Source: SMWC01 sp963581225
GTDB taxonomy: Bacteria; Pseudomonadota; Gammaproteobacteria; Steroidobacterales; Rariloculaceae
Length of the DNA stretch: 10,262 bases
Assembly (NCBI GenBank): GCA_963581225.1
Contig: CAUZMW010000081.1
Span: forward strand, 1 to 10,262
Reading direction: 5' to 3'
The notes below the pieces were generated by a model, which saw only the letters and a program-made list of their open reading frames with translations, ran no database searches and was not told the origin of the DNA. Each line of letters starts with the position of its first letter. The stretch's first letter is position 1. Positions 1 through 6,929 of this stretch are shown here, in pieces. The position numbers were made by a program, and so were the translations under genes.

Positions 1-768
1 GTGTACGGCTTGGCGTACTCACATTCGATTCGATACGATCGCTACGACAATCTGTGGCTCGTCGATAAAGGCGCGCACTCCGCGATAAAGTTCGATCCGG
101 CGGGGTACGTCACGCTGAATCTGGGGCGTCGCCCTGAGGGGTTCGACGAGTATGAGCATATCGAACCCACCGATGCGGTGGCCCGTGACGGTTATTTCGG
201 CGGGCCGACCGACGTCACCTGGGATGTCGAAGACAACATCTATATTAGCGACGGCTATGTCAATTCGCGCGTCGCGAAATTCGACAAGCATGGCGACTGG
301 ATCAAATCCTGGGGATCTCACGGATCCGAGCCCGGCGAGCTTGACCTGCCCCACAGTATCCAGGCGGACCGGCAAGGCAACATCTACGTGGCCGATCGCA
401 GCAACCGTCGAATCCAGGTATTCGACTCGGACGGCGCTTATCTGCGAATGCTGTTGCTGAATGCGCCGTTCGATAAGACGCAACAGCCCGTACTGGGTAA
501 CGTGAATCCGAATCAGCCCGACGAGACTCAACCCTGGGCCATCTGTATCTCGCAGGGTGAAACGCAGTACCTGTGGGCGGCGGATCAACATCCGGGCCGC
601 ATCTATAAGCTCTCCCTCGATGGAGAGATCCTGGGCATGCTCGGCGGATCCGGAAGACGTTTAGGTCAGTTCAACTGGATTCACGGCCTGGATTGCTCAC
701 AAGAGGATGTGCTCTATGTCGCGGACCTGAATAACTGGCGAGTTCAGAAGCTGATCCTCAATCCCTGA
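1..768 (+). CDS. NHL-repeat propeller protein, peptidyl-alpha-hydroxyglycine alpha-amidating lyase (PAL)-like, 5' partial
   Basis: This is the C-terminal part (255 codons visible, TGA stop at 766-768) of a beta-propeller made of NHL repeats, with blades at about residues 8-40, 68-105, 115-150, 176-215 and 226-253. Aligned from memory with rat PAL, the visible key residues are kept: H8 (SHSI), H118 (PHSI) and H228 (IHGL) match the three zinc histidines, Y86 in DGYVNSR matches the catalytic Tyr, and R133 in VADR matches the second catalytic Arg. The disulfide Cys of DGYCNSR is Val here. PAL cleaves peptidyl-alpha-hydroxyglycine to an amidated peptide plus glyoxylate. Bacterial homologues are common and mostly untested, so the reaction is inferred. 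The in-frame GTG at base 1 is probably not the start: the blade carrying the first catalytic Arg and any signal peptide should lie upstream, outside the window. It converges with the broken amidohydrolase gene, 34 bp away. Confidence 0.82.
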   Translation: MYGLAYSHSIRYDRYDNLWLVDKGAHSAIKFDPAGYVTLNLGRRPEGFDEYEHIEPTDAVARDGYFGGPTDVTWDVEDNIYISDGYVNSRVAKFDKHGDWIKSWGSHGSEPGELDLPHSIQADRQGNIYVADRSNRRIQVFDSDGAYLRMLLLNAPFDKTQQPVLGNVNPNQPDETQPWAICISQGETQYLWAADQHPGRIYKLSLDGEILGMLGGSGRRLGQFNWIHGLDCSQEDVLYVADLNNWRVQKLILNP

Positions 769-802
769 CTGATCGACAATCGTCGACCTGGCGAAGCGGC
801 GG

Positions 803-1855
803 CTACCGCTCCGCCAAAGCTGTTAGTTGTGGGAACAGCCGCAATGCGTTGCCACGCTCGATGGCGCGCAGTTCCGTCTCGCTGAAACCGCCGTTTTCCG
901 CGAGCCCTTGCGCCGTTTCCACGGACCCGCGGAACGGGAAATCGGTGCCGAAAAGAATCTGCGCTACGGGCACGAGGGCCTTGTAGGACGCGAGCAGCGG
1001 ACGTCCGTAGGCTTGCCCCGTGTCGCAGTAGAACTTCTGGAGTTCGTACATCAGCCCGTTGGGTAAGTTCTGAGCTAGGCCGCCCATGCGACTGGATGAA
1101 GCGGCCACGGTGCCGCCGCCATGGGCAAAAATGAAGCGAATGTCGGGGTAATCGACAACCGTGCCGTTGTGCAGCAGGCTCGCGATCGCACGTGTGGTAT
1201 CGGTAATCAGTTCAATGCCGTTGATCGGGTTTTCACGGTCCTCGCGTATCGGGTGGGCATAGACGATCGCCCGCCGGCGGTTCAGCTCGTCCATCACCGG
1301 TGCGAGCATCGGGTCGCCGAGGTAGACGCCGTCATAATTCGACATCACCGCGACGCCGTCGACATCCAGTACATTGAAGGCGTACTCGATCTCGCGGAGC
1401 GTATCCTCCACGGCGGCTAACGGTAACGTAGCGAACAGGCCGAATCGGCCGGGGTGGTCCGCCACGACCTGGCTGCCGTACTCGTTCAACTCCTGCGATA
1501 GCCCACGTGCCAGTGCTGCATCGCCGTACTAGACTCCCGGGCGTGAACTCGACAGGATTGAGGTTGCCACGGCACCTTCGTCCATCTCGTCGAACGATAC
1601 CTGCGGCGTCCAGAGTCGATACCTGGGGTTACCGATATCTCGATTGGTCATTTCAGCCACGAAGCCGGGCGAGGCGAAATGGTGGTGGACGTCGACTCGG
1701 AACGGCTGGGTGTCGCCGGAGGTTGGTTGTCCCACGGACGGGTTCGGCAGAAGGGCCGCGCCACCCATCGCGCCAAGCCCCATCAGGAATTCCCGCCTTG
1801 TCGTTCTCATGATGTAAGTCGGGCAATCCCAATGAATCACCGGTCTTTTCTTCAT
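803..1855 (-). pseudogene. Tat-exported ACMSD-like amidohydrolase (amidohydrolase 2 family), interrupted by one in-frame TAG
   Basis: The minus-strand frame is open from ATG (1855) to TAG (803-805), 350 codons, except for a TAG at codon 109 (1531-1529). On both sides it reads as one protein of normal family length. The N-terminus has a Tat signal (TTRREFL followed by a glycine/alanine-rich segment, about residues 18-42). Metal-site motifs of aminocarboxymuconate-semialdehyde-decarboxylase-like proteins follow in order: H57 and H59 in DVHHHF, H201 in YAHP, H245 in FAHGGG and D305 in FGTDFP. The stop falls in the motif PGV-stop-YGD, where relatives usually read PGVWFGD or PGVWYGD, so one G-to-A change of a TGG Trp codon explains it. 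The start is set by an AGGGGGAG ribosome binding site just upstream. Members are zinc-dependent decarboxylases or hydrolases; the substrate is unknown. It may be a recent pseudogene, an assembly error or a readthrough gene. A TTG at 1489 could restart a 228-codon fragment, which would lack the HxH ligands. Confidence 0.85.
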
Positions 1856-1858
1856 GAT

Positions 1859-1866
1859 CTCCCCCT
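1859..1866 (-). promoter_or_regulatory. ribosome binding site of the Tat amidohydrolase gene
   Basis: The minus strand reads AGGGGGAG, then ATC, then ATG at 1855. This purine-rich Shine-Dalgarno match fixes the start at 1855. It excludes the upstream in-frame ATG at 1918 and the ATG at 1810, which begins directly before the Tat motif but has no such site. Confidence 0.6.
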
Positions 1867-2025
1867 GATTACTGTGGCATGGGCTCTGTTTCTTATGACC
1901 ATTAGAATATAGCGCCAACCTTCGATGATGAATTCATGCCTCGAATATTTCGTGACCCGGGAGATCCGGACGCCATCTAGGTAGAATTCAGCATCAAGAA
2001 TCAATGCAGTGTGGTGATCGACGCA
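1867..2025. other. divergent intergenic region between the Tat amidohydrolase and the PD40-M28 peptidase
   Basis: About 160 bp separate the two divergent starts, so promoters for both must lie here. The stretch is more AT-rich than the genes. It contains a perfect 10-bp palindrome ATGAATTCAT at 1928-1937 and a second GAATTCA near 1984. On the minus strand, TATTCT (1909-1904) with TTCATC (1932-1927) at 17-nt spacing is a weak sigma-70-like candidate. I see no convincing promoter on the plus strand and no small ORF worth calling. Confidence 0.4.
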
Positions 2026-4755
2026 ATGGGAAACTTTCGTTTAACGGTCTGTGCGGGCATCGGCTTGGCTACTTTGCCGACGGTCGCGCTGTCACAGGCT
2101 GCCGCTACGCTTCACGACGAACGTGAGACCCATCTGGGCGAGGTTCGCCAGCTGACCTCCGGTGGCGAAAACGCCGAGGCCTATTGGTCGCCCGATGGTA
2201 CGGAGTTGATCTTTCAATCCACCCGAACGCCTTATGAGTGCGATCAGATCTTCACCATGCCGATCAGTGATCCGGCAGCGTTCACGCTGGTATCCACGGG
2301 GCAGGGCCGCACGACCTGTGGCTATTTCACGGCCGATAACGAGCGCATGATCTACTCCTCCACTCACGCGGCGGGCGCGCAGTGTCCCGCGCCGCCCGAT
2401 CGCTCGCGCGGCTACGTCTGGCCGATCTACGACACCTATCAGATCTATAGTGCTGCACGCGACGGCTCGGATCTTGTCGCGCTGACCGATACCGATGCCT
2501 ACGATGCCGAGGCTACCGTCTGTTCAGCGGACGGTTCTGTCGTCTTTACCTCGACCCGTGACGGTGATCTTGATCTCTACCGAATGGATGCAGACGGCGC
2601 TAACGTCGAGCGGCTCACAGAAGCTCCGGGCTACGATGGCGGCGCGTTTTTCTCCCCCGACTGTTCGCAGATTGTCTGGCGGGCATCGCGGCCGACTGGG
2701 CCGGAACTCGAGGAGTATCAGTCGCTTCTGACGGAGGGATTGGTTCGGCCGGGTGAACTCGAACTCTGGATTGCCAACGCCGATGGTTCCGAGGCGCGCC
2801 AGGTCACGTACCTCGGCGGCGCGAACTTCGCGCCGTTCTTTTATCCGAACGGTGAGCGGATCATCTTCTCTTCCAACCATAACGATCCGAGTGGTCGCGA
2901 GTTCGATATCTGGGCCGTCAATGTCGACGGCACGGGCCTCGAACGCATTACCTACACACCGGGTTTCGACGGCTTCCCGATGTTCTCGCCGAATGGTGAC
3001 TGGCTCGCCTTTGCCTCCAACCGCAATCAGGGCCAGCCCGGCGATACCGACGTCTATCTCGCGCGTTGGCTCGATAGCCCGGTCGTCGTGGAAGCAGGGG
3101 CAGCCGACCGCTATCTGGCCGACGTGGAATGGCTGGCCGACGATGCGCGCGAGGGCCGCGGCCTGGGAACGCCGGGGCTGGCACAAGCTGCCGACTGGCT
3201 GGAGGAGCGTTTCAAAGAGATCGGTCTGGAGCCGGCGGCGGGCGATGGCAGCTACCGCCAGACCTTCGAGGCGGTAGTCGACGTGGAGACGGGCCCGACG
3301 ACGGCGTTCAGCGTGGATGGTCGGGAGGCGCCGAGGGAAGACTTCGTCATTCCGGGGTTTTCAGCGAACGGGGAAGTCACCGGGCCGGTCGTCTTCGCCG
3401 GTTGGGGGATCGATTCGGACGAACACAGCATCGATGATTACGCGGAGATCGAGGCGGAAGGCCGCATTGTCTTGGTACGTCGCTACACGCCGAAAGACGG
3501 CGTGTTCGAGGACGACGCGGTCCAGCGACGCCTCGGCGACTTACGCTACAAGGCATTTACGGCTCGCGAGCATGGCGCTGTCGGCCTGCTGGTTGCCGAT
3601 ATGCCGAGCGAAGTCGAGGATCAGGACGAGCCGCCGCTGCCTAGACTGCGCGTGGATCCACAAGGCGGTGCCGGGATTCCCGTTGCCGTAATCAAGCGTT
3701 CCTGGGCGCAGCGGCTACTCGCGGGCGAACATGAAGTCAGGCTCACGGCCGAGCTGATTGAGCAGACTCGGGAGGTACAAAATATCGTCGGGCGGCTCGG
3801 TGCCCGTGAGAGGCAACCGGGCGCCATTCTTCTGGGAGCTCACTACGATCATCTGGGTCTCGGCGGCGAGTCTTCGCTTGCGCCGGAATCGAGCGAGCCG
3901 CACAACGGCGCCGACGATAACGCATCGGGTACCGCAGCGTTGTTGGAGGCCGCGCGTATACTCACCGCCCGTCGCGACGAGCTGAGCCGCGACATCGTGT
4001 TCGTCGCGTTTACCGGCGAGGAGACGGGCCTCTTGGGATCGAGCCAGCTGACTCGCGAGCCGCCGCCGGGTACAGCACCGGAGGGCCTTGTGGCCATGCT
4101 CAATATGGACATGGTCGGGAGGCTCCGAAATAACCAGGTCGCGGTACTGGGGAGCGATACCGCCGAAGAGTGGAACATGCTGATTGAGCCTCGATGCGAC
4201 GCTCTACAGATCGGCTGCCAGCTTGGCGGCTACGGCTACGGACCCTCGGATCAGATGCCGTTTTATGCCGCTGGTGTCCCGGTGCTGCATTTCTTCACCG
4301 GTGCCCACGAGGACTATCACAAGCCGTCGGACGATACGGCACGCATCAACGCCGCCGGCGGTGTACGCATCGCGAGTCTCGTGGCGGAGGTGGCACTCGA
4401 TCTGAGCGAGTTCGGGAACCTGACGTATCGCGAGGCCGAGGCCCCGGCTCCCGCAGGCGACGTTCGTAGCTTCGGAGCGTCGCTCGGCACGATACCCGAC
4501 TACACGGGATCGCCGGATGGCCGGCCGGGCATGCTTTTGTCGGGCGTACGCAGCGGTGGGCCGGCGGACCTGGCCGGGTTGCAGCGCGGCGATCGGATCG
4601 TCGAGCTCGCCGGCCGCGAGGTGCGAGACATCTACGACCTGATGTATGTTCTGCAGGAGGCGAAGCCCGGCGAGGAGACGACGGTCGTCGTCGAGCGCGC
4701 GGATGGGCGAATTCGTCTGGACATCACCTTCGGCGAGAGCAGCGGCGCCCGTTAG
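2026..4755 (+). CDS. exported PD40 beta-propeller / M28 zinc peptidase / PDZ protein
   Basis: A 909-residue secreted or periplasmic metallopeptidase. A Sec signal (residues 1 to about 25, ending ALSQA) leads into TolB-like PD40 repeats at about 46-350, recognisable by recurring SPDG, SPNG and YPNG turns followed by IIFSS-type strands. The M28 region (about 360-795) has an inserted PA domain (about 445-553). Its zinc-site residues are all present: H606 in HYDHLG, D631 in GADDNASG, E665/E666 in TGEETG, D695 in NMDMVG and H765 in EDYHKPSDD. A C-terminal PDZ domain (about 835-905) includes GPADLAGLQRGD. M28 enzymes are aminopeptidases or carboxypeptidases using two zinc ions, so peptide trimming is likely; specificity is unknown. 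Five propeller cysteines (C72, C98, C120, C166, C213) and a C724/C731 pair in the catalytic domain suit an oxidising compartment. ATG 2026 is chosen because GGTGA lies 8 nt upstream and it gives a cleaner signal peptide; GTG at 2011 or 2014 is possible. The TAG stop has an in-frame TGA 18 nt further on. Confidence 0.92.
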   Translation: MGNFRLTVCAGIGLATLPTVALSQAAATLHDERETHLGEVRQLTSGGENAEAYWSPDGTELIFQSTRTPYECDQIFTMPISDPAAFTLVSTGQGRTTCGYFTADNERMIYSSTHAAGAQCPAPPDRSRGYVWPIYDTYQIYSAARDGSDLVALTDTDAYDAEATVCSADGSVVFTSTRDGDLDLYRMDADGANVERLTEAPGYDGGAFFSPDCSQIVWRASRPTGPELEEYQSLLTEGLVRPGELELWIANADGSEARQVTYLGGANFAPFFYPNGERIIFSSNHNDPSGREFDIWAVNVDGTGLERITYTPGFDGFPMFSPNGDWLAFASNRNQGQPGDTDVYLARWLDSPVVVEAGAADRYLADVEWLADDAREGRGLGTPGLAQAADWLEERFKEIGLEPAAGDGSYRQTFEAVVDVETGPTTAFSVDGREAPREDFVIPGFSANGEVTGPVVFAGWGIDSDEHSIDDYAEIEAEGRIVLVRRYTPKDGVFEDDAVQRRLGDLRYKAFTAREHGAVGLLVADMPSEVEDQDEPPLPRLRVDPQGGAGIPVAVIKRSWAQRLLAGEHEVRLTAELIEQTREVQNIVGRLGARERQPGAILLGAHYDHLGLGGESSLAPESSEPHNGADDNASGTAALLEAARILTARRDELSRDIVFVAFTGEETGLLGSSQLTREPPPGTAPEGLVAMLNMDMVGRLRNNQVAVLGSDTAEEWNMLIEPRCDALQIGCQLGGYGYGPSDQMPFYAAGVPVLHFFTGAHEDYHKPSDDTARINAAGGVRIASLVAEVALDLSEFGNLTYREAEAPAPAGDVRSFGASLGTIPDYTGSPDGRPGMLLSGVRSGGPADLAGLQRGDRIVELAGREVRDIYDLMYVLQEAKPGEETTVVVERADGRIRLDITFGESSGAR

Positions 4756-4799
4756 CGGACGCGGGCGTACTGAAACGACGTACTAACCAGCCGCTGGCG

Positions 4800-4853
4800 G
4801 GATGGCGTTTCGAGAATCGCTAACTTAGACTCTCCTCAAAGATAACGCCATCC
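4800..4853. repeat. perfect 10-bp inverted repeat upstream of the YtcJ-like gene
   Basis: GGATGGCGTT at 4800-4809 is exactly repeated in inverse orientation as AACGCCATCC at 4844-4853, with 34 nt between. The right arm ends one base before the Shine-Dalgarno AAGGAG. Between the arms lie a small GAGA/TCTC pair (4812-4815 and 4831-4834) and CTCCT (4832-4836), which can pair with AGGAG at 4856-4860. It could be an mRNA hairpin affecting translation or two operator half-sites around a promoter; there is no T-tract, so it is not a standard terminator. Confidence 0.5.
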
Positions 4854-4854
4854 G

Positions 4855-4860
4855 AAGGAG
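4855..4860 (+). promoter_or_regulatory. ribosome binding site of the YtcJ-like amidohydrolase gene
   Basis: AAGGAG lies 6 nt before GTG at 4867 and 12 nt before the in-frame ATG at 4873. The spacing favours the GTG start. Confidence 0.75.
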
Positions 4861-4866
4861 TTCTCC

Positions 4867-6489
4867 GTGTGCATGCCAGCTTGGCCCGGACCGATTTCTC
4901 TGTTGATAGTTCTCTGCCCGATTCTGGTATTCGCTCAGGCCCCCGACCGGATTTTCTACGACGGCAAAATCTTAACGGTAGATGACGATTTTTCCATCGC
5001 CAGCGCGATCGCGATTCGCGGAGAGCGTATTTTTGCCGTCGGCGATTCGGCGGAGATTCTCGAGCTGGCGGATGGCGATACCGTCCAGATCGATCTGGGC
5101 GGCAAGACCGTCATCCCGGGTCTGATCGACAACCACATTCACTACCTTCGCGGAACCAACTTTGCCGCGTACGAGCTACGTATCCACGGCGTGACCTCCC
5201 GTGCCGAGGTTCACGACATGATCACGGCTCGTGCCGAGAAGCTCGGCCGCGGAGAATGGGTGTTTATTCTCGGCGGCTGGCACGAACAGCAGTTTGCGGA
5301 CCAGCCCGGTGGCTTCACGCGCGAAGAACTGGATGCGGCGGCGCCGAATAATCCGGTCTTTATCCAGAAGACCTATTCTACGTTCTATATGAACAGCCTG
5401 GCTGAGGCTGAACTCGGGCCGAAACTCGGCGATTTCTATAACGGAGACTCGGTCGTCCGTACGGACAATCGTTCCGGCAGAACGGTCATGTACGAGGCGC
5501 TCCAATATTTTCCGTACGGTCAGACTCTCGAGGAGCGCATGATCGAAGTTCGCGCTTTCAACGACTATCTGACGAGTATGGGCATCACGGCGGCTTACGA
5601 CGTCGGATATCTCGACGGTTCCTACGACCCGGTCACGGCGCTCTACGAACGCGGCGAACTCGATCTGCGTATTTTCTATGCGCAACGTTATTGGGCCGAC
5701 ACAAACCGTTCGGCTATCGCCGCGGCCGAGCTGCTGGACAGGGAAGCATCCTTCCAACGCGATGACCGCTACGGCACCTACGGTATCGGCGAGCATGTTC
5801 ACGGACTACTGCACGACTCAACGGCGAACAACAACGGTTTCGCAGAGGACGTGTGGGACGATTTCACGATGATCGCGCGTTCCGCCGCGAAAAACGGCTG
5901 GCAGCTCAATGAGCATGTGATGCAGGACTCGACGGCCAACCGCATGATGTCGATCTCGGAGGAGATCAGTCAGGACTATCCGACCTGGGATCTGCGCTGG
6001 ACGCTGGGGCACGCCGACCTGATCAGACCCGAAACCGTCGAGCGCGCGAAACGGCTGGGCTGGTTCATTACGATCGCCAATCACACCGTCAAACCGAAGA
6101 TGCAGGGCGTCGATGCGTCTCCCCCGATCCGCATGATTCAGGACAGCGGTATTCTTTGGGGCATGGGATCGGACGGTACTATTGTGGCGACCTACAATCC
6201 GTTCCATACGATCTGGGAGTACACGGCCGGCAGAATCTTCCCCGATATCGTCAAGTACGATCCGGACGAAGTCATCACTCGCGAGGAAGCGCTGATCGCG
6301 CACACACGCTCGAACGCTTACCTGATGTTCATGGAGAACGACATTGGCACGCTCGAAGCGGGGAAGTTCGCGGACCTGGTCGTATTGGACCGCGACTATC
6401 TGCAAATACCGGTCGACGACGTACGTAAGATCCAGCCGGTGTTGACGATGGTGAATGGCGAGATCGTTTTTCAAAACGCCAATCCGTAG
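4867..6489 (+). CDS. exported YtcJ-like metal-dependent amidohydrolase (Amidohydro_3 family)
   Basis: A 540-residue enzyme with a Sec signal peptide (hydrophobic residues about 9-22, likely cut after VFAQA). The mature part opens with the family's N-terminal strands (RIFYDGKILTVD) and ends with the closing segment (IGTLEAGKFADLVVLDRD, then a VNGEIVF-like strand). The metal-binding HxH is H90/H92 in PGLIDNHIH; later candidates are H350 in NEHVMQD, H382 in LGHADL and D436 in GSDGT. Relatives hydrolyse C-N bonds of amides, N-formyl compounds or cyclic ureas; the substrate here is unknown. Where YtcJ relatives usually have a GVK-type Lys motif, this protein reads GIGEHVHG (residues 306-313), and the usual HAIGD is HVMQD, so it is a divergent branch. 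It follows the PD40-M28 peptidase gene by 111 bp in the same direction, with its own strong ribosome binding site and an inverted repeat, so it may be expressed separately. Family assignment is firm, specificity is not. Confidence 0.9.
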   Translation: MCMPAWPGPISLLIVLCPILVFAQAPDRIFYDGKILTVDDDFSIASAIAIRGERIFAVGDSAEILELADGDTVQIDLGGKTVIPGLIDNHIHYLRGTNFAAYELRIHGVTSRAEVHDMITARAEKLGRGEWVFILGGWHEQQFADQPGGFTREELDAAAPNNPVFIQKTYSTFYMNSLAEAELGPKLGDFYNGDSVVRTDNRSGRTVMYEALQYFPYGQTLEERMIEVRAFNDYLTSMGITAAYDVGYLDGSYDPVTALYERGELDLRIFYAQRYWADTNRSAIAAAELLDREASFQRDDRYGTYGIGEHVHGLLHDSTANNNGFAEDVWDDFTMIARSAAKNGWQLNEHVMQDSTANRMMSISEEISQDYPTWDLRWTLGHADLIRPETVERAKRLGWFITIANHTVKPKMQGVDASPPIRMIQDSGILWGMGSDGTIVATYNPFHTIWEYTAGRIFPDIVKYDPDEVITREEALIAHTRSNAYLMFMENDIGTLEAGKFADLVVLDRDYLQIPVDDVRKIQPVLTMVNGEIVFQNANP

Positions 6490-6567
6490 CAGGGAGATAG
6501 GTGGCGTAAGCTGGGCGGACCGAGTGGCCCGAAAGGCGTATTATTGAGCCTGCGATCGTAACCTGCT

Positions 6568-6574
6568 GAGAGGG
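6568..6574 (+). promoter_or_regulatory. ribosome binding site of the DUF4389 gene
   Basis: GAGAGGG lies 7 nt before the GTG start at 6582 and supports that start over the in-frame ATG at 6594. Further upstream, TATTAT at 6539-6544 could be a -10 element, but nothing resembling a -35 is found at the proper distance. Confidence 0.5.
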
Positions 6575-6581
6575 CGTAACC

Positions 6582-6929
6582 GTGAACGAATCGATGCCGC
6601 CAACCGACCATGTGACCGGCGATCCGCCGGACGAGCAAGATCGCAACGATTCGACCATCGAGGAGAATCTGAAATCTCGCTCGACCTGGCTGCGGCTGCT
6701 GTTCATGATTCTCTTCCTCGCGCTCTGGAGTATCTCCAGGATCGTCGTTTTTTCCGTCGTCGTGCTGCAATTCTTCTGGGTACTGTTCTCAGGTGAGACC
6801 AACGTGCGGTTGGGCGCATTCGGTCAGAGTCTGGCCACTTATTCGTACGACATCGTGATGTACTTGACATTCAATACGGAGGAGCACCCGTTCCCCTTCA
6901 CGGACTGGCCCGGCGGCCCGCCCAGTTGA
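6582..6929 (+). CDS. DUF4389 family membrane protein
   Basis: A 115-residue protein matching the DUF4389 pattern. It has an acidic, polar N-terminal stretch (residues 1-33) and a conserved W-x-R-L start to a long hydrophobic region (about 36-70, with an internal SISR break that could allow a hairpin). This is followed by LFSGE, a YDIVMYLTFNTEE segment and the family's terminal PFPFTDWP motif (about 103-110). The family is of unknown function and widespread in proteobacteria; an inner-membrane location is predicted. The start is GTG, supported by a GAGAGGG ribosome binding site. Its TGA stop is immediately followed by the ATG of the YgjP-like peptidase gene, so the two are very probably on one transcript and may be translationally coupled. 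Confidence 0.87.
   Translation: MNESMPPTDHVTGDPPDEQDRNDSTIEENLKSRSTWLRLLFMILFLALWSISRIVVFSVVVLQFFWVLFSGETNVRLGAFGQSLATYSYDIVMYLTFNTEEHPFPFTDWPGGPPS

Noticed and set aside
798..815. GGCGG/CCGCC hairpin (8-nt loop) between the convergent PAL-like and amidohydrolase genes as a terminator
   Set aside because: The stem is only 5 bp, overlaps the stop codon and has no T-tract on either strand, so it is too weak to call.
803..1489. The 228-codon fragment as an independent gene starting at TTG 1489
   Set aside because: It begins in mid-domain, continues the upstream frame without a shift and lacks the HxH metal ligands. No ribosome binding site was noted before the TTG. It is best described as the downstream part of the interrupted gene.
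1529..1531. TAG reassigned to Trp throughout this genome
   Set aside because: Several other genes in the window end at TAG exactly where their families end, and the PD40-M28 gene has only a short in-frame extension to a TGA. TAG therefore acts as a stop here.
2011..2025. GTG at 2011 as start of the PD40-M28 gene
   Set aside because: No Shine-Dalgarno sequence precedes it, whereas ATG 2026 has GGTGA 8 nt upstream and a more typical signal peptide. The choice is not certain.
2524..3186. Long antisense ORF (220 codons) within the PD40-M28 gene; similar ones at 5176-5802, 5818-6474 and 19-591 on the minus strand
   Set aside because: The opposite strands encode clear, full-length protein families. 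These frames give low-complexity, Arg/Val/Asp-rich products with no recognisable motif, as expected for shadows in GC-rich coding DNA.
6490..6581. Promoter of the DUF4389 gene at TATTAT 6539-6544
   Set aside because: The -10 match is fair, but the sequence at the expected -35 distance (CGGACC) is poor. It is mentioned under the ribosome binding site and not called as a feature.
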